From SIG307 sp045596385 (GTDB taxonomy: Bacteria > Bacillota > Clostridia > Lachnospirales > Lachnospiraceae), in NCBI GenBank assembly GCA_045596385.1, contig JAZOCC010000027.1:76111-140110 (forward strand): a stretch of 64,000 bases of DNA. Reading direction: 5' to 3'. Both the position numbers and the translations under genes were made by a program. Shown here one piece after another: positions 15,409 to 23,775 of this stretch. Position 1 is the stretch's first letter, and the number at the start of each line of letters is the position of its first letter. Below the pieces are notes generated by a model. That model was not told the origin of the DNA. It did not search any database and was given only the letters and a program-made list of their open reading frames with translations.

Positions 15409-15578
15409 TTCGAACTTTCTTCCTATTGGCGGGCGTTACAGTTCTTCGAAGACACTTTTAGCAATTCCGTATAATAACTTTCAAATTTAAAGGTGGCAAT
15501 TATATCCATTGCCACCTCTGCTCTGTTCCTTATTCTCGCTTAACTCAACAGCATACTAAAACACCGTTCCACTTTCTT

Positions 15579-16313
15579 TTACTCCTCCTCATACAAACGC
15601 TTATCGTTCATCGCCGCCAGACACTGCTTTTTCTGCTGTTCCAAACGCTTCAGACGCTGCAGGCCTTCAATCGTTTTCTTTTCCTGCATATACCGATAAA
15701 ACAAAATGCCCCAGACAATTGCGGATACGCCGGTAAACATCAGCTTTATCAGCAATGTATCCCGTATCCAGTACGGATTCAAAAAGGAAACATAATACTC
15801 CATGTTGGTGTTCTCCGGTAGATTCGGTACGCTGAACTCATCGTCCTTCGGCCTATTCATCCGCTGCATCAAATACTCCGGCCAATCCTTCTCCATCTTC
15901 CCTACTTTACCCACAAAGTACAACGGAGTATCTGTGGAAAATGCCTTTAACTTTTCCGGACTGTTCAAATAATTCTTATTCTTCCAAAATCCATTGGAGG
16001 AATCGTCCGTCTCCGCATAAATATACTCCTCTTCTCCCCATAGCTTCAGTACCACAAAGCTCTGTGTTCCAAAAGCTCGTCCGGACTCAAAATAGGCATT
16101 GTAGGCGTACTCGTACTTTACCTCTACAATATTTCCTTCCTTGAATGCCACCGCATCCTTATGGGTAACAGGGTAAGGTCTGCTCATCCGCCACAGCGTA
16201 TACGCTCCGGAAAGCACTAAAATCAGACAAAGAACCATGTGGATGCTTGCCACGAGTAAAGCAACCTTTTTGCCTTTTGCCACCTGTAATACAGCTTCCC
16301 CTTGTTCTCCCAA
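15579..16313 (-). CDS. Two-helix membrane protein, unknown function
   Basis: The 244-residue protein has a membrane helix near residues 18-40 (VALLVASIHMVLCLILVLSG), about 140 extracytoplasmic residues, a second helix near 185-205 (MFTGVSAIVWGILFY) and a basic cytoplasmic tail with a short coiled coil (LQRLKRLEQQKKQ). The extracellular part looks soluble and mixed alpha/beta (EVKYEYAYNAYFESGRAFG). I do not recognise the family. It starts 17 bases after cysK and may be read with it. Confidence 0.7.
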   Translation of the reverse strand: MGEQGEAVLQVAKGKKVALLVASIHMVLCLILVLSGAYTLWRMSRPYPVTHKDAVAFKEGNIVEVKYEYAYNAYFESGRAFGTQSFVVLKLWGEEEYIYAETDDSSNGFWKNKNYLNSPEKLKAFSTDTPLYFVGKVGKMEKDWPEYLMQRMNRPKDDEFSVPNLPENTNMEYYVSFLNPYWIRDTLLIKLMFTGVSAIVWGILFYRYMQEKKTIEGLQRLKRLEQQKKQCLAAMNDKRLYEEE

Positions 16314-16330
16314 TACACACGCCTCCGTTC

Positions 16331-17233
16331 TTAGATGAGCGCCGTACTGAAATACCGCTCCGCCCTGTCTGCCAGAATCGTTGCGATGACCTTATCCTTA
16401 CCGTACTTTTCCGCCATTTTCTTTGCCGCCCAGACATTTGCGCCGGAGGAGGTGCCCACCAAAAGTCCCTGTACCTTTGCCAGCTCTCTGGCTGTATTGA
16501 TGGCATCGTCATCGGACACTTCCACGATGTCGGTAATAATCTTTGTATCTAACACAGCCGGTACAAAACCGTCGCCGATGCCCTGAATCTGATGAAGCCC
16601 CGGCTCGTGACCGAGAAGTGCGGACACATTCTTCGGCTCTACCGCTACGATTTTACAATCCGGATTCTGCTCCAAAAGGTAGCTTGCGATTCCCTGCAGG
16701 GTTCCGCCGCTGCCGATACCGGAGACAAAGATATCGATTTTCTTTCCCAACTGCTCTACGATTTCTCTTGCTGTGGTCTTATAATGGGCCTGCGGATTTG
16801 CAAGGTTCTCAAACTGCTGCGGCACAAAATATTCGTCGGAAGAGGACGCCAGACGAAGTGCCTCCTGTACGGAACCGTCGATGCTGAGCTCCGGCGGCGT
16901 CAGTACCAGCTCCGCACCGAGAGCGCGGATAATCTTCTTTCGCTCGTCGCTCATATTCTCCGGCATTACGATAATGACCTTATAGCCCTTGCGCACGCCA
17001 CAAAGAGCCAGACCGATACCGGTATTGCCGGAGGTCGGTTCGATAATGGTCATGCCTGGCCTCAGGGCACCGCTTTTTTCTGCTTCCTCCAACATATTTA
17101 ACGCAATACGGTCCTTGATGCTGCCGCCCGGATTAAAAAACTCCGCCTTTGCGTAAATCTGCAGTCCCGTCGTTGCCTCCAGACTAACCAACGGCGTATT
17201 ACCGATTAAATCCAAAACATTGGTTATGTACAT
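16331..17233 (-). CDS. cysK: Cysteine synthase A (O-acetylserine sulfhydrylase)
   Basis: A PLP enzyme that makes cysteine from O-acetylserine and sulfide. The 300-residue protein has NPGGSIKDRIA with the PLP lysine at position 40, the substrate loop PTSGNTGIGLA, the phosphate-binding GIGSGGTLQG and the C-terminal VGTSSGANVWAA. The length is typical of CysK rather than CBS. It starts 24 bases after the Cys-rich membrane protein gene. No T-box or S-box fits into this gap, so any cysteine control must act further upstream. Confidence 0.95.
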   Translation of the reverse strand: MYITNVLDLIGNTPLVSLEATTGLQIYAKAEFFNPGGSIKDRIALNMLEEAEKSGALRPGMTIIEPTSGNTGIGLALCGVRKGYKVIIVMPENMSDERKKIIRALGAELVLTPPELSIDGSVQEALRLASSSDEYFVPQQFENLANPQAHYKTTAREIVEQLGKKIDIFVSGIGSGGTLQGIASYLLEQNPDCKIVAVEPKNVSALLGHEPGLHQIQGIGDGFVPAVLDTKIITDIVEVSDDDAINTARELAKVQGLLVGTSSGANVWAAKKMAEKYGKDKVIATILADRAERYFSTALI

Positions 17234-17257
17234 GATACTTCTCCTTCAAAACAAAAC

Positions 17258-18211
17258 TTAAATACGGAATCGGTTTGCGGTCTGATACAAAAATACATAT
17301 TCGCAAACACCAAAGGCCAGCACTCCCAAAATAAAAAGGAACATCAATATCAGAGCAATTCCCGGCATTATAAACGCTAAAATCAAGAGAATAATAATAC
17401 CTCCGAATATCCAGAAAAACAACTTGGACATGACGTACCAGCGGTTTGCCAGGGCCAAATCTCTCCGCTCTACGATTCTTCCGCAGGCAACTAAAAACTT
17501 ATAACCGCCGATAATCTCCAATACTACTGCTGCCAACAACATCAAAATTGCGAAAATCGAACCGATTCCCCCGGCAGCCAGACCGGAAACCTTCATTGCC
17601 ACAAGAGCGCCCGCCAAAATCAGCTCTGCCACAAATAACAATCCGGTCGCAACCAAATCACAGATTCCCGCAGTCTTAAAGGTATCTTCTTCTCTTCCCA
17701 AACGAATCATCAGAATCGCGGTTGCAATACTGGCACCGATATTAATAATCGAGCCGAGACCGATGATGATTGAAAACGACCCGAACACATTCTCATTGGA
17801 CAACACATTTCCGAAGCCCGCCAAAAGGAACAACCAGAAAATTGCCAGCAAATGGCTCCGTACAAACGGTGCATCGTGATTATCTCTTGCTCTGTTCATT
17901 TGCTCTCCCGAATATGCGGTACCCGTGGTCCCCATCATCCCCATCGGAGCAGCCGCGGCAGACGGCTCCGCCGGCACCCGGGTTTTATTCGCATTCCATT
18001 TCTGCATCATCGTCTCACGTCCCGCCAACATAGTACAGGAGGCACTGCTCTCACACGCCTCACATGCGCTCTTGTACTTATTTCCGCAACAACGTGCAAT
18101 CTCACATAAGGTACCGTCATCCTTTCCCGGACCGTTCTTACATCCCGGACACCCTACCGTTTCTCTTTCCATGCAATCTTCGCAATCTTTTCCGCAAAAT
18201 GAATATTCCAT
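17258..18211 (-). CDS. Cysteine-rich N-terminal domain fused to multi-pass membrane domain
   Basis: The first 65 residues contain twelve or more cysteines in a DUF3795-like pattern (FCGKDCEDCMERETVGCPGC, then CEIARCCGNKYKSACEACE), suggesting one or two metal sites. A Pro/Ala/Gly-rich linker follows. The remaining two thirds have about six hydrophobic helices (for example SIIIGLGSIINIGASIATAI and LILAFIMPGIALILMFLFIL). The function is unknown. It lies directly before cysK in the same orientation, so a link to sulfur or redox state is conceivable but unproven. Confidence 0.65.
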   Translation of the reverse strand: MEYSFCGKDCEDCMERETVGCPGCKNGPGKDDGTLCEIARCCGNKYKSACEACESSASCTMLAGRETMMQKWNANKTRVPAEPSAAAAPMGMMGTTGTAYSGEQMNRARDNHDAPFVRSHLLAIFWLFLLAGFGNVLSNENVFGSFSIIIGLGSIINIGASIATAILMIRLGREEDTFKTAGICDLVATGLLFVAELILAGALVAMKVSGLAAGGIGSIFAILMLLAAVVLEIIGGYKFLVACGRIVERRDLALANRWYVMSKLFFWIFGGIIILLILAFIMPGIALILMFLFILGVLAFGVCEYVFLYQTANRFRI

Positions 18212-18324
18212 CGTTCCCCTCCTGATTTATAGGCTTTATCTTTCCTCAAAAAACATGCATATTATATCATTTTTACAGCGTGTCGTCAAACGGTTTATTC
18301 TGTCGCCTTCGTCCCATCCCGGTT

Positions 18325-18912
18325 TCACCGGTCCGGGCAAATAACAATTTCCTCTACCCGCGGAAGCCCCTCCGGAATCTTCACAAAGTAATAATATGTA
18401 ATGATATCATCCTCTGCCCCTTCTCCCGAATAGGAAACATAAAGTGTCACCTTGCTTTTTCCGTTTTCCTTTACAATCTGTGATATTCCCTCTACCTCCG
18501 GCTGTAACCCGGCATTATTCTGCTCCACAACACAAAAAATATCATTGAAGGAATGGAATATACCGCCGCCACCGGAATGCGCCCTTTCATAGCGCTTCAA
18601 TTCCCTGGCATGGGCCTTCTTTACAAACGCATCCCAGGATTCCTGATGAGCGTAATACAACGTCTCCGACTCTGTACCGTTTAACTGCCGTTTCCAATCC
18701 TTCCAATAATACCGGTCTGAAGTAATCACGTCCACCCATCCCGGAATCCACACTTCACCCTCTGTAAGCGTTACCCAATCCGCCTCGGATACATGGCTTG
18801 CCGGAGGCTCAGCCTGATAAAGCGTGTGCGCCTCACGCCACCACCACCTATACCCGACGATGCCCGCAGCCGCAAGTAACAAAATGCACGTTGAAATAAT
18901 AAGCTTCTTCAT
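18325..18912 (-). CDS. Membrane-anchored protein, unknown function
   Basis: The start at 18912 is set by GCAAGGAGGG eight bases before ATG. The 195-residue product has an N-terminal signal-anchor (KKLIISTCILLLAAAGIVGY) followed by an extracytoplasmic domain rich in Trp and Tyr (RWWWREAHTLYQ, SDRYYWKDWKRQ). There are no Cys for lipidation and no catalytic motif. I do not recognise the family. Confidence 0.65.
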   Translation of the reverse strand: MKKLIISTCILLLAAAGIVGYRWWWREAHTLYQAEPPASHVSEADWVTLTEGEVWIPGWVDVITSDRYYWKDWKRQLNGTESETLYYAHQESWDAFVKKAHARELKRYERAHSGGGGIFHSFNDIFCVVEQNNAGLQPEVEGISQIVKENGKSKVTLYVSYSGEGAEDDIITYYYFVKIPEGLPRVEEIVICPDR

Positions 18913-19027
18913 GGTTCTCCCTCCTTGCTTATACTGTAGCATAACTGACGGCATACTTCAATTGATTTCCTCTCTTTTTCTCAACCCTGTGAGATTTTGT
19001 ATTTTCAACCCGTATGATTTTAACATT

Positions 19028-19366
19028 TCACCCCGCGAGATTTTTGAATGAAGATTCCGCCTGCTCCGCTGCCATATCCAACTTCTTATTTCTGAAATAC
19101 AGCGCGATATCAATGGAAATCGCTATGGAGTTAATAATATAAAACGCAAAGCTTAATCCGAACAAAAAGCCGCTTGCTCCCGTACAGGTCAGCTGGATGA
19201 TTTTTCTCGCAATACCGATACCGTATCCCACCAGTAAAATCACTTCAAACAGTACACTCTTTCCTTTTGCCGTCCGGGATACCCAGGACTTCCGGATGGA
19301 AATCGGCCAGGACAGGCCGAAGCAAAAGATGGTCAATGCCTCCAATAAATCGATGATATTTTCCAT
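19028..19366 (-). CDS. Small multi-pass membrane protein, PQ-loop-like
   Basis: The 112 residues form three hydrophobic segments. The first contains CFGLSWPISIRKSW, resembling the PQ-loop/SWEET motif FGxSWPxQxxK, in bacterial semiSWEET-like proteins. The second is VLFEVILLVGYGIGI and the third FLFGLSFAFYIINSIAISID. The C-terminus is cytoplasmic and charged. Such proteins in gut Firmicutes are annotated as hypothetical membrane proteins, and I cannot assign a substrate. Confidence 0.6.
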   Translation of the reverse strand: MENIIDLLEALTIFCFGLSWPISIRKSWVSRTAKGKSVLFEVILLVGYGIGIARKIIQLTCTGASGFLFGLSFAFYIINSIAISIDIALYFRNKKLDMAAEQAESSFKNLAG

Positions 19367-19417
19367 GTTGTTCTCCTTTTATAGCATAATTCACTATAGT
19401 AACCTATGGCGGTTCCT

Positions 19418-19879
19418 CTAACGTACCTTCTCACTGCTTACCACTTCAAACCCTACATTTTTGTAAAGTTTAAGGGCATTTTGATTCCACTCCGCCACAT
19501 GCAAGGTGATCGGATTTTCACTCTTCTTCCGAATCTGTTGCATGCCCCACAGTAGCAACTGCTTTCCGTAGCCCTTTTTCTGAAACTTTTTATTTACTAT
19601 CAAATCATCTATTTCGTTTCCGTAACAAGCCACCGAACCGATAATCTCACTGTCTTTCATAAGCAAATAGATGTCGCTTGCTTTCTCTCTAATTTGCCCA
19701 TAATCGTTCAGGTAATTGTACGGTTCAATCTCCAACGCTTTCCGCATATCGTAAAAACATTCGTTGTAGATGCTTTTGTATTGTTCAAAATATTGCATCT
19801 CAAACGGAATACAGGTAACCGCACTCTGTTCTACAGACTCCTTGTCATATTTCAATTCATAGGCAATGACTTCTATCAA
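19418..19879 (-). CDS. GNAT-family N-acetyltransferase
   Basis: A 153-residue acetyl-CoA-dependent acetyltransferase. The acetyl-CoA pyrophosphate motif is FQKKGYGKQLLLWGM (about 96-110), preceded by the beta strand EIDDLIVNKK and followed by LHVAEWNQNALKLYKNVGF, the conserved NxxAxxLYxxxGF end. The substrate is not inferable. It lies 13 bases after the S51 peptidase gene on the same strand. Confidence 0.9.
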   Translation of the reverse strand: MIEVIAYELKYDKESVEQSAVTCIPFEMQYFEQYKSIYNECFYDMRKALEIEPYNYLNDYGQIREKASDIYLLMKDSEIIGSVACYGNEIDDLIVNKKFQKKGYGKQLLLWGMQQIRKKSENPITLHVAEWNQNALKLYKNVGFEVVSSEKVR

Positions 19880-19892
19880 AGTACCACCTCCG

Positions 19893-20627
19893 TTATATAT
19901 ACTCCTCTATCAGCTCAAATCCATCCTCTACCGCCCTCCAAACCCTTCCGTCATAGATACTCACAAACTCCTTTTTACCTTCTTTTACACGAATAAAACT
20001 TATCTTAAGCGTATCTGTTTCTGTCTTGTTCTGCAGAAAATAGACATCGCCTTTCCCCTTACATGCCGTCAAAAGCTTCTGAGAGTCTACCCGATCAGAA
20101 CCGATATAAAAAGACTCCGCAAAGATATCACCGGAAAATGCACAATGAGGAAACACCGAAAAATCTACCAGACCAAGCCCTTCTTCCACTCTCGTTTCAT
20201 CACTGTTTGCTCCGTCCGTTACCATAATCATATACTTGGACATATTCATCGCTCCCGCACTGATACCGAGCACGACTCCGGAATACTCCTGTAAACACTC
20301 ACACAATCCGTTTTCCTCAAGAAAGGCTTTCTGCGAAAACGGATATCCTCCCATCAGGTAAACCAAGTCGGCATCTTTTATGTAACGGCATTGCTCCTCC
20401 CGGGACATATCTTTTGAGAGAATTATCTTACGCTCAAAAACAATTCCTACTTCCTCTAACTGTTGCGTCACAAAACCCACATGCGCTTCCGTCTCCTCCT
20501 TATCTCCTCCGCAAGGAATCATCACTAAACTTTTGTGCAGTTTCAAATCATTCGCCAACATTTCTCCAAACTTATTTACAAAACTGTGTTCCGGTCCGAA
20601 ACCGCTACAAAGATAGTAAATCGCCAT
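19893..20627 (-). CDS. Peptidase S51 (dipeptidase E-like)
   Basis: S51 enzymes are cytoplasmic serine peptidases with a Ser-His-Glu triad that cleave Asp-Xaa dipeptides or cyanophycin fragments. The nucleophile elbow GISAGAMN has Ser123, and the preceding YLMGGYPF strand and the FPHCAFSGD segment (triad His region) fit the family. The start at 20627 (MAIYYLCSGF, 244 residues) follows a GGGGG site. The type I toxin locus lies just upstream in the opposite orientation. Confidence 0.85.
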   Translation of the reverse strand: MAIYYLCSGFGPEHSFVNKFGEMLANDLKLHKSLVMIPCGGDKEETEAHVGFVTQQLEEVGIVFERKIILSKDMSREEQCRYIKDADLVYLMGGYPFSQKAFLEENGLCECLQEYSGVVLGISAGAMNMSKYMIMVTDGANSDETRVEEGLGLVDFSVFPHCAFSGDIFAESFYIGSDRVDSQKLLTACKGKGDVYFLQNKTETDTLKISFIRVKEGKKEFVSIYDGRVWRAVEDGFELIEEYI

Positions 20628-20699
20628 ATTTGCCCCCATGAATCAATCTTTGTATATTATACACTAATCAAATAGTCATCGTCAATTTCCAAAAGTTCC

Positions 20700-20728
20700 T
20701 TGAACATTTGTTCGATTTATGATATAAT
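20700..20728 (+). promoter_or_regulatory. Promoter of the toxin mRNA
   Basis: TTGAAC (20700-20705), 17 bases, TATAAT (20723-20728) on the plus strand. The transcript should start near 20735. Confidence 0.85.
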
Positions 20729-20793
20729 ACTATTAGAGCAATCGTGTACAAGGTGGTAGCCTCCCGTACAGTAATAGAAGGGAGGTGGTGTGA

Positions 20794-20886
20794 ATGGAAT
20801 TGTTTACATTTCAGGACTTGCTTCTGTTTGCAACTTTTTTACTTACACTGCTTGCCTATATAAATAGGACCAACAAGCGAAAATAA
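20794..20886 (+). CDS. Holin-like toxin peptide of a type I toxin-antitoxin system
   Basis: The 30-residue peptide MELFTFQDLLLFATFLLTLL continues AYINRTNKRK. It has one membrane helix, a short acidic start and a basic tail, the build of the TxpA/Fst/holin-like toxin group of Firmicutes, which damage the membrane. The ribosome binding site GGGAGGTGG is strong but can pair with CCTCCC in the 5' UTR (20760-20766). The 5' UTR motif ACAAGGTGGTAGCCTC is also complementary to sequence beyond the gene (20943-20959), so the full-length mRNA can fold back on itself. An antisense RNA is encoded opposite the 3' part. Confidence 0.85.
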   Translation: MELFTFQDLLLFATFLLTLLAYINRTNKRK

Positions 20887-20931
20887 AAATGCCTACCTTA
20901 GTACTTTGGCCGAGTGCAAGGTAGGCATTTT
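20887..20931. terminator. Bidirectional terminator shared by toxin mRNA and antisense RNA
   Basis: AAATGCCTACCTT and AAGGTAGGCATTT form a 13-pair stem around an 18-base loop, with T-runs on both strands. It starts at the toxin stop codon. Convergent transcripts meeting at one terminator are typical of type I loci. Confidence 0.85.
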
Positions 20932-20978
20932 GTCAACATTGTGAGGCTAACCACCTTGTGTGGCGGTTGCTCTTTCTA
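20888..20978 (-). ncRNA. Candidate antisense antitoxin RNA
   Basis: A minus-strand transcript of about 90 nt would run from the promoter at 20984-21013 to the shared terminator. It contains the stem-loop AACCGCCACACAAGGTGGTT and overlaps the toxin mRNA 3' region, with which it can pair. This layout and the GGCTAACCACCTTGTGTGGCGGTT hairpin recur beside holin-like toxin genes in Firmicutes (from general knowledge). Confidence 0.75.
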
Positions 20979-20983
20979 ATATA

Positions 20984-21013
20984 ATTATAACATACTATAT
21001 TTTGGATTGTAAA
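20984..21013 (-). promoter_or_regulatory. Promoter of the antisense RNA
   Basis: TTTACA (21008-21013), 18 bases, TATAAT (20984-20989) on the minus strand. Confidence 0.75.
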
Positions 21014-21032
21014 TAGTTTTTTGATACATTCC

Positions 21033-21470
21033 TCACTCCAACCACTGAATAAACGCCGTTTTGTCGCTGCTGTTATATCCTGCCCGCTCATAAAACTTTA
21101 ATGTCGATTCTTTTTTTGAACCGGTGAGTAACATCATCTTATAGCAATTTGCTTTCTCTGCAAGGGCTTTTGCGTAGTTTAAGCACTCCGTAGCATAACC
21201 CTTTCCGCGGTATTCTTCATGAGTGACCACATTCTCCACAAAGGCGTAAGGTCTGATTCCTCTCGTCAGATTCGGTATAATAACACATACGCAGGTGGAC
21301 ACCAGCTTGCCGTCGATTTCCTTTACAATGATGTGATGATTCTCATCTGTCAGTATGGTCTTCCAAGTTTTGCTTAAGTGCTCCGTCAGTTCCGGAACCG
21401 ATTCCTCATGTAAGTGCAAATATAACTCCAGTAGCCCGTTTAAATCCTTTTCTTGTACTTCCCTGACCAT
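21033..21470 (-). CDS. GNAT-family N-acetyltransferase
   Basis: A 145-residue acetyltransferase starting at 21470 (MVREVQEKD), six bases after GGAGG; a longer reading overlaps this site. The acetyl-CoA loop is HEEYRGKGYATECLNYA, preceded by FVENVVT and followed by LTGSKKESTLKFYERAGY, a close match to the family. The substrate cannot be inferred. It is 34 bases from the PHP phosphatase gene. Confidence 0.9.
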   Translation of the reverse strand: MVREVQEKDLNGLLELYLHLHEESVPELTEHLSKTWKTILTDENHHIIVKEIDGKLVSTCVCVIIPNLTRGIRPYAFVENVVTHEEYRGKGYATECLNYAKALAEKANCYKMMLLTGSKKESTLKFYERAGYNSSDKTAFIQWLE

Positions 21471-21504
21471 GCGTTTCCTCCTATACATACTTCTCTATTT
21501 TACT

Positions 21505-22272
21505 CTACCATTCTACTTCCACTCTCTTCCTCTCCCGATACACCACCTGACGCAATCCAAGCCCTTCCGCCAGCATCTTCGCCGTCTCGTAATCCGCTCC
21601 CACATCCTGCTCCACATGGGCATCGGAACCGATGGTAACGTATCGGCCGCCGCAATCCGCATAAATTTGCAGCAAATCCTTCCCCGGCATGGTTTCACTG
21701 TGACCTTTTCTGAGAGAAGATGTGTTAATCTCGATTATCCTATCCTTATCCAGCAACCGTTTAAAAATCTCTCTAAGTTCCGACTCCACGTAATAGATTT
21801 CTCCGTAGTACCGCTTCGGAAAATCAATATGTCCCAGAGCATCAAAGCCGCCTTGTTTCACGGTACTTAATACTTCCTTCCAGTACAGCGTATAAAACTC
21901 CTTTGCCGAATACTGCTCTCGTACCTTCTGACAGGGAAACATATTTCCGATCCAGTGAATACTCCCGATGATAAAATCGTACGGATAGACCGACAACTGT
22001 TTTAAAGCATCCGGATACAGATGCGGTTCTCCGAACTCAATGCCGGAGCATAGCATAAGCTGCGTCCCATACTGTTCCTTTACCTTATGGAAGGCCTCAA
22101 AATATTTTTCCGGATTGTAATAATTGTATCCATAGTCAGCCGGATTTAAGTCTACATGGTCCGTAAAGCAAAGCATTCTAATCTCCCTCTCCAATGCATG
22201 CTTTATATACGTCTCCATTTTAGCTTCCGAATCACAGGAAAACTCCGTGTGAATGTGGTAATCGGTTTTCAT
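21505..22272 (-). CDS. PHP-domain histidinol-phosphatase-like hydrolase
   Basis: The protein starts with the PHP metal-site motif DYHIHTEFSCDSE and continues with CFTDHVDLNP, GIEFGEPHLY, IIGSIHWIGN, LGHIDFPKRY and GSDAHVEQDVG. These together supply the His, Asp and Glu ligands of a trinuclear metal centre. At 255 residues it fits the HisJ/HisK histidinol-phosphatase family. No other histidine genes are near, so its substrate may differ. It follows the XRE regulator gene by 18 bases. Confidence 0.85.
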   Translation of the reverse strand: MKTDYHIHTEFSCDSEAKMETYIKHALEREIRMLCFTDHVDLNPADYGYNYYNPEKYFEAFHKVKEQYGTQLMLCSGIEFGEPHLYPDALKQLSVYPYDFIIGSIHWIGNMFPCQKVREQYSAKEFYTLYWKEVLSTVKQGGFDALGHIDFPKRYYGEIYYVESELREIFKRLLDKDRIIEINTSSLRKGHSETMPGKDLLQIYADCGGRYVTIGSDAHVEQDVGADYETAKMLAEGLGLRQVVYRERKRVEVEW

Positions 22273-22290
22273 AATTTCTCCTCCGCTCCG

Positions 22291-22485
22291 TTACTCATCC
22301 CAAAACAGCTCATCCAAAGTCTTCCCTAGCACCTTGCAGATGCTTTTGCAAAGCTGGATGGTAGGATTGTAATCGCCCTTCTCAATGGCGTTGATGGTCT
22401 GCCGCGATACCCCGACTCTGTCGGCCAATTCCTGCTGTGACAGATCCAGAGCAGCCCGGGCAGATTTTAATTTCAGATTCTTCAT
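22291..22485 (-). CDS. Small XRE-type helix-turn-helix regulator
   Basis: The 64 residues are almost entirely one HTH domain: KSARAALDLSQQELADRVGV, SRQTINAIEKGDYNPT and ICKVLGKTLDELFW. This YozG-like type is commonly encoded beside a membrane protein of the YDERQE type. Here its ATG begins one base after the stop of such a gene, so the two are coupled. It probably regulates its own operon. Confidence 0.9.
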   Translation of the reverse strand: MKNLKLKSARAALDLSQQELADRVGVSRQTINAIEKGDYNPTIQLCKSICKVLGKTLDELFWDE

Positions 22486-22486
22486 T

Positions 22487-23503
22487 CTACTCTTCCTCTC
22501 TGTCCTTGCAAACTTTCTTTAAAATCAATGCGCCACATATCACGAGTATCATTATAGCACAAAACAGGTTCATACTGCGAAGGGTTAATTGATTATTTTG
22601 AATTGCCACACCGTCTAAAAAGGCGTCGATACCGATGATTAAATTAATGATTCCCATCACCAGAAATACTCCTATAAATACTCCGGCTTTCTGATTCAAC
22701 GCAAAGTATGCATCTTTCCAAATACAGTATACTGCCCATACACTACCGCCGATAAGAACACTGAAGAACAGCGCCAAGCCTGTGCTCATCGGTAAACAAA
22801 CTCCCGCCGCCTCTAACAGAAACAGTGCCAGGTTCAGAAACATCATAGTGTACAATCCGTACTTAGCTCCTCTTCCCCGAAGCAATTCCTGACGTTCGTC
22901 ATAGTTCTGCTTCATACTGTTATCCTTCTGGGCAATCGCATACAATATCACACACAATACCACTCCGATTACCACTCCCATCATGCAGACAATACCAAAC
23001 AGATTTCCGGACTTCTCCAGTTTAAATGCAAAATCGAACTTAAACGTTCCATCTACAAACTCCATTTCCGGCTCCTCTCCCTCTTCCACCGGCACATCCC
23101 AGTCCGAGGTATCCAGCTTCGCAAAATACTCTTTCCACTGTTCTGCGCTGGTAATCGGTGTCAGCGTCATGGTATAAGTCCCTGCCGGTAGCTCCATAAC
23201 CCCGGAATTCATGTCAATCCAATGTGCACTGAAGGTATTGATGTCTTTTCCTGTCTCATCCACAATACTTAACGCCATCAGCATCCCCGCCGGTTCAATT
23301 TTCCATTCCGCATCCATAATATACTCACCGTCCTCCGATAGCACTATGACGTACTCCATCTCCTCCGGTGCAACACCATTCTCCACCGCAAAGTCCTCTT
23401 CAAACTCCACCATATAGTTATACTTCGGCATACACAACAACACCGTCACCGTAATTAATACAGCAACCAACAACAATGAAATTGCAATAATCTTCTTTTT
23501 CAT
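22487..23503 (-). CDS. Membrane protein with secreted-type domain and YDERQE motif
   Basis: The 338-residue protein has an N-terminal signal or anchor (IIAISLLLVAVLITVTVLLC), an acidic extracytoplasmic domain of about 130 residues, then five to six helices. Between helices two and three lies NYDERQELLRGRGAKYG, the cytoplasmic motif of the DUF2178/DUF6442-like membrane proteins that pair with small XRE regulators. The large N-terminal domain is an addition to that core, and its role is unknown. The gene has its own promoter and a GGGAGA ribosome binding site. Confidence 0.7.
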   Translation of the reverse strand: MKKKIIAISLLLVAVLITVTVLLCMPKYNYMVEFEEDFAVENGVAPEEMEYVIVLSEDGEYIMDAEWKIEPAGMLMALSIVDETGKDINTFSAHWIDMNSGVMELPAGTYTMTLTPITSAEQWKEYFAKLDTSDWDVPVEEGEEPEMEFVDGTFKFDFAFKLEKSGNLFGIVCMMGVVIGVVLCVILYAIAQKDNSMKQNYDERQELLRGRGAKYGLYTMMFLNLALFLLEAAGVCLPMSTGLALFFSVLIGGSVWAVYCIWKDAYFALNQKAGVFIGVFLVMGIINLIIGIDAFLDGVAIQNNQLTLRSMNLFCAIMILVICGALILKKVCKDREEE

Positions 23504-23544
23504 AGAAATCTCCCTCTCTTATCTGTATTCTTTATTGCAAGTTC

Positions 23545-23573
23545 ATCATAGCACCGCCACGACATTCTGTCAA
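23545..23573 (-). promoter_or_regulatory. Promoter of the membrane protein-XRE operon
   Basis: TTGACA (23568-23573), 17 bases, TATGAT (23545-23550) on the minus strand. Confidence 0.85.
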
Positions 23574-23639
23574 GTATATTTTACATTTATTTTAATATTC
23601 TTTACAAATAGTCTTCTTTACTTGCTTTACATTCTTCTG

Positions 23640-23685
23640 TCTTAAGGGCCTTAAGGTAATCAGTAGGAGCAAGGCCTATCTTAAG
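23640..23685. repeat. Hairpin upstream of element B
   Basis: TCTTAAGGGCCTT and AAGGCC-TAT-CTTAAGA are inverted complements around an 18-base loop that contains AGGAG. There is no T-run. It lies between the promoter at 23.56 kb and element B, with no gene nearby, and may be part of a larger structured transcript. Confidence 0.5.
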
Positions 23686-23775
23686 AGGCAGCTCCCGGCT
23701 ATTTCTCTTTTCCTTCTCCCCTGCACTTTTGCGCAGCCATTCCCTTTTCCGGCGATTCGCTTGGGAAACTTACCC

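Noticed and set aside
17234..17257. T-box or S-box leader upstream of cysK
   Set aside because: Only 24 bases separate cysK from the preceding gene, too short for such a leader.
20748..20959. Fst/par-type direct repeats in the toxin locus
   Set aside because: The two motif copies are inverted on the DNA, not direct, so they do not give the RNAI/RNAII pairing of par. They fit intramolecular 5'-3' pairing instead.
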